A DNA stretch of 64,000 nucleotides from Marinobacter sp. JH2. Lineage in GTDB: Bacteria > Pseudomonadota > Gammaproteobacteria > Pseudomonadales > Oleiphilaceae. The translations under genes and the position numbers were made by a program. The first letter of the stretch is position 1. Each line of letters opens with the position of its first letter. This document shows, piece by piece, positions 45,554 to 53,949 of this stretch. The stretch is taken from NCBI RefSeq assembly GCF_004353225.1, contig NZ_CP037934.1, positions 2,914,001 through 2,978,000 on the forward strand, given 5' to 3'. The notes under the pieces were generated by a model. That model was not told the DNA's origin. It saw nothing but the letters and a program-made list of their open reading frames with translations, and made no database searches.

Positions 45554-45619
45554 AACAACATAAATCACTGAATTTTATTGAAATTTACCAAATCACAATG
45601 CTAAACGTGCGATATGGAC

Positions 45620-45698
45620 GTCCGGAAATCCGGACAAAAAACGCAAAAGGTCTTAGTTGAACGTCTGGTAATCCGGACATGCGTCCTATTTTCCGGAC
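45620..45698. promoter_or_regulatory. Three upstream activator sites
   Basis: Three 16-bp elements: GTCCGGAAATCCGGAC (45620-45635, perfect palindrome), GTCTGGTAATCCGGAC (45663-45678) and GTCCTATTTTCCGGAC (45683-45698). Centres are 43 and 20 bp apart, near four and two helical turns, and lie about 75-140 bp upstream of the -24 element. The last site overlaps the end of the regulator gene. Typical of binding sites for a sigma-54 activator. Confidence 0.75.
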
Positions 45699-47104
45699 AA
45701 TCTCGAAAGTTTTTCATACAGAACCGAACGCGAAATCCCGAGCAGCTTCGCCGCTCGCGTACGATTACCTCGACACGCCGCCAACGCCTCTTCTATTGCC
45801 TGAGCTTCCGCCACCGCAACAACCCGAGCCAGCGGTCGTACAGGGCGGAACGGCGTTTTAGCGACCGACTCCGCATCGCCACCGGGTAATACTTTCAGAA
45901 TAGCATCTGCATCCAAAAGCTCACCTTCTTCACTCATGGTCAGAGCCCGCTCAAGCACATTTCGCAATTGCCGAATATTCCCCGGCCAATGATAAGCGCC
46001 CAAAGCCGCAATACCGGCATCGGTGATTTCACCACGCAGGCCTTGGCTTTCACAGATTTCACCCAACAGTACCTCAGACAAAATCCCCAGATCCACCAAG
46101 CGCTCACGCAGTGGCGGTATCCAAATTTCCAGTACGTTCAACCGGTAATACAAATCGGAACGGAAGCTGCCTTCAGCCATCATCTCGTCAAGATTCCGAC
46201 TGGTAGCTGCAATCACCCGAACATCCACAGAACTGAGTTTGTTCGAGCCCAGCGGCTCTATTTCGCCTTCCTGCAACACACGTAACAGCTTTGCCTGCAG
46301 TGGTAAGGGCATGTCACCGACTTCGTCCAAAAACAGCGTGCCGCCGTTGGCCAGCTGAAACTTGCCGTCTCGTGTGCGCTTGTCCGCACCGGTATAGGCC
46401 CCTGGTGCAACGCCGAAAAATTCGGCTTCGAGCAGGTTCTCCGGCACCGCCGCTAAATTAACCCCGACAAACGGTTTTTCCGCTCGTTCCGAAGCGGAGT
46501 GAATCGCCTGTGCCAACACTTCTTTACCTGTGCCGGTTTCACCCAATAACAACACCGGCACATCTCGGCCGGATGCCAGTCGAGCCCTCCGTTTTACTTC
46601 CAATGCCTGGGGGCTAGCACCCACAAAATCGGTCAGACTGTAGCGAGTGCCGCGGGTCTTTTTTGCCAACGCTTTTCTGGCAGCGGCCAAATCCTGGTGC
46701 AAACGCCGAAACTTGGAAACCAGTGGCGTCAACGGCTGAACGTCGTCGTAAAGCACAAAGGCCACGGCACCAACGACCGCGCCTTTATTGTCATAAAAGG
46801 GCAGACGAGAAACCACCAACTGCTGTTCATTGTGCTCCATGATATCGAGCAGCATTGGTTTTCCGGTCGCAACCACTTCCGGCATTCGGGTATGCGGAAT
46901 CACACGCCAGATTTCTTTGCCAACCACCGACGAGGGAGACGGTAATTGCAGCAAATCGGCATAACATTGATTGATCCAGGTGATGCGACTCTCCACATCA
47001 ATAACGATGGCTCCGGCACTGGCCTGCTCAAACATGGGTGCCATTGCGTCGATTAGCTCACGGGTCAAACCGGTTTTGTTTTTATCAGGAAAAATTTGCT
47101 TCAT
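45686..47104 (-). CDS. Sigma-54-dependent activator, PAS-AAA+-Fis
   Basis: 472 residues. N-terminal PAS domain (AGAIVIDVESRITWINQCYADLL), AAA+ domain with Walker A GETGTGKE, sigma-54 contact loop GAYTGA (Tyr for the usual Phe), GGTLFLDEVGDMPL for Walker B, and a C-terminal Fis helix-turn-helix (CRGNRTRAAKLLGISRSVLY). No receiver domain, so the PAS domain probably senses a small molecule. It lies directly upstream of the TRAP/3-hydroxybutyrate operon on the same strand and is likely its activator. Confidence 0.93.
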   Translation of the reverse strand: MKQIFPDKNKTGLTRELIDAMAPMFEQASAGAIVIDVESRITWINQCYADLLQLPSPSSVVGKEIWRVIPHTRMPEVVATGKPMLLDIMEHNEQQLVVSRLPFYDNKGAVVGAVAFVLYDDVQPLTPLVSKFRRLHQDLAAARKALAKKTRGTRYSLTDFVGASPQALEVKRRARLASGRDVPVLLLGETGTGKEVLAQAIHSASERAEKPFVGVNLAAVPENLLEAEFFGVAPGAYTGADKRTRDGKFQLANGGTLFLDEVGDMPLPLQAKLLRVLQEGEIEPLGSNKLSSVDVRVIAATSRNLDEMMAEGSFRSDLYYRLNVLEIWIPPLRERLVDLGILSEVLLGEICESQGLRGEITDAGIAALGAYHWPGNIRQLRNVLERALTMSEEGELLDADAILKVLPGGDAESVAKTPFRPVRPLARVVAVAEAQAIEEALAACRGNRTRAAKLLGISRSVLYEKLSRLSGK

Positions 47105-47123
47105 GAAAGGCTCGCCATCGTCA

Positions 47124-47480
47124 CTACAGACGAATGTAAGGTAGCAACGTCAAACTCAGAATAGCGGCAATCGCAATGATTGCCGCAAGAAAGGTTACCG
47201 GCCGGGAACGGAACTGGTGCCAAAGGCCGGTCTCACCCCGCTCACAACGGGCATCGTATTCCTGGCGCTGCCGAGCCAAACGTTGCGCTTGGTAGTCATC
47301 CAACAAAGCTCTTGCCCGGGCCGCTTCGTCATCATCATGCACCCAAAAACCGCCCATGCTGATGCCCCATCGACTCGGTGGTGTTTCGTAGTATCGGACA
47401 TCGTGCTCTTCAAACAGCGCGCGGATGTCATCGGCCTCATCATCCGGTACGTTGCGAAGATTCATCAAGTGGTGGGGCAT
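47124..47480 (-). CDS. DUF6164 family membrane-anchored protein
   Basis: 118 residues. Begins MPHHLMNLRNVPDDEADDIR, a domain with a conserved VRYYETPPSRWGISMGGFWV stretch, then a charged helix and one C-terminal membrane segment (PVTFLAAIIAIAAILSLTLL). I recognise the DUF6164 layout; function unknown. It lies 19 bp upstream of the sigma-54 activator on the same strand and is divergent from the DUF2868 gene. Confidence 0.85.
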   Translation of the reverse strand: MPHHLMNLRNVPDDEADDIRALFEEHDVRYYETPPSRWGISMGGFWVHDDDEAARARALLDDYQAQRLARQRQEYDARCERGETGLWHQFRSRPVTFLAAIIAIAAILSLTLLPYIRL

Positions 47481-47562
47481 AGGGTTTCCGGCTGGCTTCG
47501 TTAGCGTCGTTGGCTATATCCTAGCAGGAAAGCAAACCCGATCGAATTTATCAGGACTCTGC

Positions 47563-48978
47563 ATGAGCCAGAACACCCTCCGTCTATTGCTGGACGTAGA
47601 CAGCCGCTTCCAGCGGGACAGGGACCAATCCCCGGCATTTCTGCACCGCCGGGACCGTCGCTTTGCACTTGATTGTGAACAACAGGGAATCAGCCCGACT
47701 CCTGAGCGTTGGCTCGATCATATGCGGCGACTCAGCGGCCCCGGCAGCGAAGAGCAAGCTGGGCGCAAAGTGCAACAACAGTGGCAACGCATCAACAGCG
47801 GGTTCGCTACCGTTGGTGCGTTTTTCGGTGTGTTCGCGATGGCTGGCCTGCTTTTCTACGACGGCGGCCAACGTATCAACATCACCGTGTTTCTTGCCTT
47901 CGTTCTTTTACAACTATTGCTGGCTCTTGCGACCACTGCGCAATCGCTGATGGGTTGGCAGCCATGGTCCTGGCTTACCAAACGCCTTAATCTGCAAGCG
48001 TCGGAAAGTGCATTGGCTCCTCTACAACCGGCACTCATGGCTCGTGCCGGACACACGGGTGGTGTTGCCTTTGCCCTGACCGGCTTGTCCACTTTATTCA
48101 TTTTACTGGTCATTCAGGATTTGGCATTTGGCTGGAGTACCACGCTCGATACCGCCGCCGCTAGCTATCACCGCTTAGTTCAAACCATCGCCACACCCTG
48201 GTCGTTGTTGTGGCCTTCTGCCGTGCCATCTCTGGAGCTTGTTGAAGCAACTCGTTTCTTCCGGGCCGCACCCGCCAGCCAAGGAGCAACCCCGGAGCAA
48301 TGGGGCAGCTGGTGGCCGTTTGTGGTCATGCTCTGGGTCACCTGGGTAATGCTTCCAAGAATGCTACTGTTAGGACTGGGCCACTGGCTAACAGCCCGTA
48401 AAGCGCGCCAATTGCTGCGCGGCCACCCAGGCATGCAAGCGCTGCTGTACCGAATGGAAACCCCCACACTCGACACCGGCAACCAACATAATGATGCCGA
48501 CGACCTGCCGGATATCCGCACTCGAACCACCGCCAGCGATTTGTGCGACACCCGTCACCTGATTTGCTGGGCTGGTGCCGGCGAGCCCGAATTGCCCTTG
48601 CAATTAACCATGCACGACAGCCAAATTCTGAAAGCGGGGGGCAGAGCTTCGTTAGCCGAAGACGATCACGTTCTAGCCACCTTGGCCAAGACTTTTGCGC
48701 AGGAAAACTCGCCAGCCGTCATCCTGGTTACCCGTTGCTGGGAGCCGCCCACCGGCGAGTTACATGATTTTCTGGAACAAGCTTGGGAGCAATGGCCTGC
48801 AGGCACTCGAGTCATGATTTTGCCGTTGGCCAACGATGCCAATCAGTGTCCGAAAAACCCTCTAATTCAGCCTTGGTTACGCTTTACCGAAAGGCTTCCC
48901 GAAGGTTTTGCCACGGTAGCTTTGCTGCCACCTCCGCCGGATACCCCCTATCAGATCACGGGAGCGTCCACCTTATGA
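47563..48978 (+). CDS. DUF2868 membrane protein
   Basis: 471 residues from the ATG at 47563 with AGGA upstream. Hydrophilic N-domain of about 90 residues, then four to five membrane segments (FATVGAFFGVFAMAGLLFY, ITVFLAFVLLQLLLALAT, VAFALTGLSTLFILLVI and later ones), and a soluble C-domain. Overlaps the next gene by four bases (ATGA), so the two are co-translated. This DUF2868/DUF3482 pairing recurs in Pseudomonas-like genomes and is of unknown function. Confidence 0.87.
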   Translation: MSQNTLRLLLDVDSRFQRDRDQSPAFLHRRDRRFALDCEQQGISPTPERWLDHMRRLSGPGSEEQAGRKVQQQWQRINSGFATVGAFFGVFAMAGLLFYDGGQRINITVFLAFVLLQLLLALATTAQSLMGWQPWSWLTKRLNLQASESALAPLQPALMARAGHTGGVAFALTGLSTLFILLVIQDLAFGWSTTLDTAAASYHRLVQTIATPWSLLWPSAVPSLELVEATRFFRAAPASQGATPEQWGSWWPFVVMLWVTWVMLPRMLLLGLGHWLTARKARQLLRGHPGMQALLYRMETPTLDTGNQHNDADDLPDIRTRTTASDLCDTRHLICWAGAGEPELPLQLTMHDSQILKAGGRASLAEDDHVLATLAKTFAQENSPAVILVTRCWEPPTGELHDFLEQAWEQWPAGTRVMILPLANDANQCPKNPLIQPWLRFTERLPEGFATVALLPPPPDTPYQITGASTL

Positions 48979-50405
48979 CCCAATTACCCGTATTTGCGGT
49001 TGTCGGCCATCCGAACAAAGGCAAATCCAGCGTCGTCGCGACCCTGTCTCAGAATGACGCCATCGCCATCGCACTCGAACCCGGTACCACCCGAGCCAGC
49101 CAGCGCTACCCGTTAACGGTGGATGGCCGACAGATTTATACGCTGACCGACACCCCCGGCTTTCAGCGCCCAAGACGCGTACTGCAATGGCTGGAAGCTC
49201 ACAGTTTGTCGGCATCAGACCACCCCGATACGGTTCGAGCTTTCGTACTTCAGCACAAGGGCGACGAACGCTACGTGGACGAATGCGAGTTGCTTACCCC
49301 CATCATCGAAGGTGCCGGCGTTATTTACGTGGTCGATGGCTCTGTGCCGTACAGCGCCGAGCACGAAGCGGAAATGACCATCCTGCGCTGGACCGGACGC
49401 CCGAGCTTGGCGTTGATCAACAGCATTGGTCCCGATGATTACAGCGATGTGTGGCAATCAGCGCTTGGCCAGTTCTTTCAAGTTGTACGAAAATTCGATG
49501 CAGTTCGCGCTCCGTTTGAGCAACATCTAAGCCTTTTGCGAACCTTTGGTCAGCTAGAGCCAGACTGGGAACAGCCTCTGGGGGAAGCCACGCAGCTACT
49601 GGCCGAGCAGCGAAGCCAGCGCCAGCGCCTGGCGGCCAGCATGATCGCCCGAGCTCTGGAAGAATTAATGAGCTATCAGGAGAAACGCACGCTTACGCTG
49701 GACCAAGTCGCCAGCACCAGCGAAGCGACACTCGCTGAAATTCTTCGAGACCGCTGGTACAAACGACAGCGCCGGCGCGAGCAATCCCTGCGCATCGACA
49801 TCGAACACCTTTACCAGCACCAACGAATCACTCGTCAGGAAGCCGAGCTGGAATGGGCTAACCAGCACGACTTGTTTTCGGAAGATACGCGCCAACATTG
49901 GGCGGTCAGCAAAAAGTATCTGGCTACCGCCGGGTTCGGGGCCGGGGCCATGGGCGGCGCGGGTGTAGATGCGCTTACCTTTGGCTCCTCATTGGGCACC
50001 GGGGCTCTCGTGGGTGGCTTGATTGGCGCAGCGGGAAGTTATTTTTACGGCGATCGCTTGGTGCTGCCAGCGCTCAATATCGGCCCTCTGCAGAACGGAC
50101 TGCAGTCCGCCACCTTTGGCCCGGTTCAGGACAGCCAGTTTGGCTATGTCATTCTCGGGCGAGCCGTCGACCACTGGTGGCACATCAGCCGCCGAAACCA
50201 CGCAGGGCGCGACTTGCTGGCACTGGAGCCAGCCGATCAGCACTGGCTGGAACAGCTTGATAAAACCAGTCGGCGAGAGATCCAACGAGCGCTGGACCGG
50301 TGCCGAAAACAAAGACCCTTAAGCCATTCGCAGCGGCAAAATCTCGCACAAGCGATTGGTCAGGCAATGGCCGCTTATGACAACTGGCGGTTGAACCGCG
50401 GCTGA
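48975..50405 (+). CDS. DUF3482 GTPase, partner of DUF2868
   Basis: 476 residues from the ATG at 48975. N-terminal Era/TrmE-like G domain: FAVVGHPNKGKSSVVATL (Walker A), TPGFQRPRRVL (G3-like), then a long helical region. A glycine-zipper-like hydrophobic segment (GAMGGAGVDALTFGSSLGTG, then ALVGGLIGAAGSYFYG) suggests membrane insertion, followed by a short C-domain. Function unknown; a GTP-driven membrane role with the DUF2868 protein is inferred from the 4-base overlap. Confidence 0.88.
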   Translation: MTQLPVFAVVGHPNKGKSSVVATLSQNDAIAIALEPGTTRASQRYPLTVDGRQIYTLTDTPGFQRPRRVLQWLEAHSLSASDHPDTVRAFVLQHKGDERYVDECELLTPIIEGAGVIYVVDGSVPYSAEHEAEMTILRWTGRPSLALINSIGPDDYSDVWQSALGQFFQVVRKFDAVRAPFEQHLSLLRTFGQLEPDWEQPLGEATQLLAEQRSQRQRLAASMIARALEELMSYQEKRTLTLDQVASTSEATLAEILRDRWYKRQRRREQSLRIDIEHLYQHQRITRQEAELEWANQHDLFSEDTRQHWAVSKKYLATAGFGAGAMGGAGVDALTFGSSLGTGALVGGLIGAAGSYFYGDRLVLPALNIGPLQNGLQSATFGPVQDSQFGYVILGRAVDHWWHISRRNHAGRDLLALEPADQHWLEQLDKTSRREIQRALDRCRKQRPLSHSQRQNLAQAIGQAMAAYDNWRLNRG

Positions 50406-50455
50406 GGGGCATGTTTATACTGTAAGGCTATTCCATCACACAATGAGGAATGTGA

Positions 50456-50851
50456 ATGAAAATCGTACGAGTGCAAGACATTATTGGTACCGAACGCGAA
50501 GTAACGGGCCCGGGCTGGACCAGCCGCCGCATGCTTCTGAAAAAAGACGGCATGGGTTTCTCTTTCCACGAAACCATCATCCCGGCCGGTGCCGAATTGA
50601 ACCTGTGGTACAAGCATCACCTGGAAGCGGTTTACTGCGTAGCCGGTAATGGCACCATTACGGACAAAGCCACCGGTGAAACCCATGAAATCACCGACGG
50701 GACTTTGTACGCACTCGACCAGCACGACCAACACACCCTGCGCGGTGGCACTGAAGACATGCGTTTGATCTGCTCTTTCAACCCGCCAGTGACCGGTCAG
50801 GAAGTTCACGACGAAGACGGTGCCTACTTGCCCGACACCAGCGAAGACTGA
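50456..50851 (+). CDS. ectC: L-ectoine synthase
   Basis: 131-residue cupin that cyclises N-gamma-acetyl-diaminobutyrate to ectoine. Full family length and start ([21 protein letters not shown]). The iron ligands known for EctC, Glu57, Tyr85 and His93, are all present, so it should be active. It is about 49 kb from ectA and ectB in this window, in the opposite orientation, and is followed by an MFS gene. It may be the strain's only ectC or an additional copy; the sequence beyond the left edge would decide. Start ATG at 50456 with a GAGGAA-like site. Confidence 0.96.
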   Translation: MKIVRVQDIIGTEREVTGPGWTSRRMLLKKDGMGFSFHETIIPAGAELNLWYKHHLEAVYCVAGNGTITDKATGETHEITDGTLYALDQHDQHTLRGGTEDMRLICSFNPPVTGQEVHDEDGAYLPDTSED

Positions 50852-50861
50852 TTCGCGCGTC

Positions 50862-52046
50862 GTGGCAAACAAACTCGCCGCAAGCACATCGCCATCGCCA
50901 GCCAAGCTGCTGCCGGTGGCGATGTTGCTTTGGTTAGCCGGTGTTTACTTACGAATTCCTGTGCTGGTGGCGCCGCCGCTTGCACCGTTCATCAGTGACG
51001 AGCTGGGCCTGACTCAAGCCCTCACCGGCGCACTGACCACTCTCCCTATTCTGATGCTCGCCATAGGCGCTATGCCCGGTTCACTCGCCATTTCCCGCAT
51101 AGGCCCGCGTAACACTCTGGCGCTAGCCATGTTGATCATGGTGATTGGTTCAGCGGGCCGGGGGTTAGTGCCCGATACCCTGACACTGATGATCGCCAGC
51201 GCGATCATGGGGCTTGGTGTGGCCATGATGCAGCCGGCCTTACCGGCTCTGTTACCGCGTTGGCTTGAGCCGCATCATCTGGCCATCGGCTCCGCTATTT
51301 ACATGAATGGCATGCTGATGGGCGAGTTCATCGGGGCCGGCATTACTCTGCCGGTGCTGATGCCTTTGCTGGAAAACAGTTGGCGTGCCACCCTGCTGGC
51401 CTGGTCGCTGCCGGCACTGTTAGTCGCTGCAGCGCTGTTTCTTCCCAAGCGGGATTTGGTTCGGCCGCTACGGAAAACCGCTTGGCTACCTGACTGGAAG
51501 AACCCACTGACCCTTCGCTTGGGCTTACTGCTGGGGCTATCCGGCTCATCCTTCTTTGGGCTCAACGCTTACATGGGCAACCTGCTGGAACAACAAGGGA
51601 ACTTTGACATGCTCCCGGACGCGTTGTTCTGGTACAACTTTGCGCAAGTCTTCGCCTCTCTGGTTATGCTAAAAATGGCACGGCGGTGGGTAGGTCTCCG
51701 CAGCTTGATCGTCATTATGGCCATTCTGAGCATTAGCGGGACTCTCGGTGCACTTCTACTAACCGGCTGGCCGTCGATCATCAGCGCCACCTTCATGAGC
51801 TTTTGTGCGGGAATATTGCTGATCCTTCTCGTGGCCTTGCCGCCACTTCTGGTGCCGTCCGAAGAAACCGGACGGCTGTCCGCTGGTACTTTTCTGGTCG
51901 GCTACACGCTGGCGTTTTCCGTGCCGATGCTGGGCGGGGTTCTGGCAGACTGGACCGGCGATATCCGTCATGCGGTCTGGGCCATTCTTGCCTACGGCGT
52001 ATTGGTATTGCCCATCGCCTTCCGGTTAAATCTGAACCGCACCTGA
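50862..52046 (+). CDS. CynX/NimT-family MFS transporter
   Basis: 394 residues from the GTG at 50862, eleven bases after ectC; an overlapping start within ectC is less likely. Twelve membrane segments opening LWLAGVYLRIPVLVAPPLAPFI, with the CynX-type GAMPGSLAISRIGPRNTLALAML motif between helices. Putative carrier for a small anion or osmolyte. Adjacency to ectC invites a link with ectoine or its precursors, but nothing in the sequence shows the substrate. Confidence 0.86.
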   Translation: MANKLAASTSPSPAKLLPVAMLLWLAGVYLRIPVLVAPPLAPFISDELGLTQALTGALTTLPILMLAIGAMPGSLAISRIGPRNTLALAMLIMVIGSAGRGLVPDTLTLMIASAIMGLGVAMMQPALPALLPRWLEPHHLAIGSAIYMNGMLMGEFIGAGITLPVLMPLLENSWRATLLAWSLPALLVAAALFLPKRDLVRPLRKTAWLPDWKNPLTLRLGLLLGLSGSSFFGLNAYMGNLLEQQGNFDMLPDALFWYNFAQVFASLVMLKMARRWVGLRSLIVIMAILSISGTLGALLLTGWPSIISATFMSFCAGILLILLVALPPLLVPSEETGRLSAGTFLVGYTLAFSVPMLGGVLADWTGDIRHAVWAILAYGVLVLPIAFRLNLNRT

Positions 52047-52063
52047 TTCAATGATGCGGCTTA

Positions 52064-52095
52064 GGCCGAGGTCGCCCAGACAGCTAACCTCGGCC
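52064..52095. repeat. Hairpin between convergent genes
   Basis: GGCCGAGGT (52064-52072) and ACCTCGGCC (52087-52095), perfect 9-bp stem with a 14-base loop, between the MFS stop and the decarboxylase stop. No T-run; likely a transcript-end structure. Confidence 0.55.
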
Positions 52096-52110
52096 AGTCC
52101 GCCACACCTT

Positions 52111-53286
52111 TTAGATGTAGTAATCCTTCAGCGGAGGGAATCCGTTGAACTCTACCGCACTGTAAGTAGTGGTATAGGCACCTGTAGACAACCAATACAT
52201 CCGGTCGCCGATCGCCAGATTTAAAGGCAACGGGTACTTGTGATGCTCATACATAATGTCCGCACTGTCACAGGTTGGCCCGGCAATCACGCAGTCCTCG
52301 CCCACCCCTTCCTTTTCTGTCCAGATCGGAAACTTGATCGCTTCATCCAATGTTTCGATCAAACCCGAAAATTTACCCACGTCGGTAAACACCCATCGGT
52401 GCAATGCGGTGCGTGATTTTCGCGAAATCAGCACCACTTCGCTCACCAACACACCGGCATTCGAAATCAGCGAACGGCCCGGCTCAATGATGATTTCCGG
52501 GAGATCGGCACCGAAGTCTTCCTCAAGGAAACGGGCAATTTCCTGGGCATAAACACTCAACTCGTTGGTACGGCTGATGTAATTGGCCGGAAAACCACCG
52601 CCCATATTGATCATTTTCAGCTCAATGCCGTCTTCTTCTTTCAGACGCTCAAAGATGACTTTTACCTTACTCAACGCGGCATCCCAGGCACCGATTTCAC
52701 GCTGCTGAGAGCCCACGTGGAACGACACACCGTAAGGCACCAAACCCAGGTCACGGGCCAGAATCAACAGATCCATCGCCATGTCGGTCTGGCAGCCAAA
52801 CTTCCGAGACAAAGGCCAGTCTGCCGTGAGCGTACCTTCTGTCAGAATACGCACGTACACCTTCGAGCCAGGCGCAGCTTTCGCGATGTTACGCAGATCC
52901 GCCTCGGAATCCGTGGCAAACATGCGCACACCTTTTTCATAGAAGGTACGAACGTCTTTCACCTTCTTGATCGTGTTGCCATAGCTGATTCGATCGCCGG
53001 TGACACCCAACGCCATTACTTTTTCCAACTCATACACCGATGCGATATCGAAATTGGCACCTTTGTCTTTCAGCAGAGTCAGAATCTGCGGGGCCGGGTT
53101 CGCTTTTACCGCGTAATACACCTTCGCGTAGGGAAAGCCTTCCACCAATTCGTCGTACTGACGGTCAATGGTGGCGGTATCAATCACAACAAAGGGCGTT
53201 TCCTTAGTTTCCGAGAAAGCCTTGATACGCTGAAAAATGTCGGCGTTGTAGTAATCAGTAATATTCGCGTTGGCTGCGTCGATCAT
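52111..53286 (-). CDS. Ornithine/lysine-type decarboxylase (type III PLP enzyme)
   Basis: 391 residues of the eukaryote-like ornithine/diaminopimelate decarboxylase fold. PLP lysine in VYYAVKANPAP, SFHVGSQQRE, GGGFPANYI for phosphate binding, EPGRSLISNAGVLV, and the catalytic Cys in GPTCDSADIMYEH, which is the ornithine-decarboxylase signature. Likely makes putrescine (or cadaverine). Start at the ATG 53286; an in-frame extension to 53340 would run through a terminator-like hairpin in its leader. Confidence 0.93.
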   Translation of the reverse strand: MIDAANANITDYYNADIFQRIKAFSETKETPFVVIDTATIDRQYDELVEGFPYAKVYYAVKANPAPQILTLLKDKGANFDIASVYELEKVMALGVTGDRISYGNTIKKVKDVRTFYEKGVRMFATDSEADLRNIAKAAPGSKVYVRILTEGTLTADWPLSRKFGCQTDMAMDLLILARDLGLVPYGVSFHVGSQQREIGAWDAALSKVKVIFERLKEEDGIELKMINMGGGFPANYISRTNELSVYAQEIARFLEEDFGADLPEIIIEPGRSLISNAGVLVSEVVLISRKSRTALHRWVFTDVGKFSGLIETLDEAIKFPIWTEKEGVGEDCVIAGPTCDSADIMYEHHKYPLPLNLAIGDRMYWLSTGAYTTTYSAVEFNGFPPLKDYYI

Positions 53287-53320
53287 CAGTGGTGCATCCC
53301 TCCATGGGGAAAGCAGACAT

Positions 53321-53352
53321 AAAAAAAGGCACTGCAGCACGGCTGCAGCACC
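53321..53352 (-). terminator. Terminator-like hairpin in the decarboxylase leader
   Basis: On the minus strand an 11-bp stem (53342-53352 with 53328-53338, two G-U pairs, 3-base loop) is followed directly by seven T (53321-53327), 35 bases before the decarboxylase ATG. It is either an attenuator of that gene or the end of an unseen minus-strand transcript. Confidence 0.7.
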
Positions 53353-53524
53353 CCCTTGATTGCGCGATCATCGGGCTTTTTCTGAAGCACTACAAATGCG
53401 CAGATATACCCATAATAAACCCTGTTTTTTGGAGCGAGTAAAACCGCCAATGTCAGCGGGCCATGGTGGAATTTTCCAAGTGGTCGGGAAAACTTAACTT
53501 ATCTCAAAGACAGCGCAAACGATA

Positions 53525-53543
53525 TCGTTAATCATTCTCATTA
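53525..53543 (+). promoter_or_regulatory. Fur-box-like site before the DUF6746 gene
   Basis: The minus-strand reading GTAATGAGAATGATTAACG contains AATGAGAATGATT, close to the repeated GATAAT units of Fur boxes. It lies 25 bases before the DUF6746 ATG, where it could block a promoter. Match judged by eye. Confidence 0.35.
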
Positions 53544-53568
53544 CACTAACTGGGTAAAGGGACCTGTC

Positions 53569-53940
53569 ATGGCACTAACACTAAAACTGGCCACCGCGGC
53601 TGCCACCTTGCTGTTTACTTTTCCGGCGTTTGCAGGCGAGGACTACAACCATTTCAAAGGCGAACCCGCGGAAACTCTGACCCAGGCCGTTGTGAATTTG
53701 TCCGACTACAACAACAAGCTGGAACAGGTGCTTTCCGGGGATTTAACCCCGGAGTCGCTGCACGAAGTCCATCAGCTGACCTACACCCTGGAAAACGCCT
53801 TAAGCAAACTGGATGACGAGCTGGAAGATATTGCCGAGCGGCTCGAGAAGGTGCACAAGGCCTCAGAGCACGCGGACCCGGACACCGTAAAAAAAGAAGG
53901 CCAGATTTACCTGACCAAAACTCGCACAATTATTAAATAG
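53569..53940 (+). CDS. DUF6746 family exported protein
   Basis: 123 residues with a signal peptide (LKLATAAATLLFTFPAFAG) and a short helical mature part starting EDYNHFKGEPAETL, as in DUF6746 proteins. Two helices separated by a Gly-Asp-Leu-Thr turn, rich in Glu, Lys and His, no cysteine. Periplasmic, function unknown. A Fur-like site and AGGGA ribosome site precede it. It ends nine bases from the convergent hrpB stop. Confidence 0.82.
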   Translation: MALTLKLATAAATLLFTFPAFAGEDYNHFKGEPAETLTQAVVNLSDYNNKLEQVLSGDLTPESLHEVHQLTYTLENALSKLDDELEDIAERLEKVHKASEHADPDTVKKEGQIYLTKTRTIIK

Positions 53941-53949
53941 CCGACTGCG

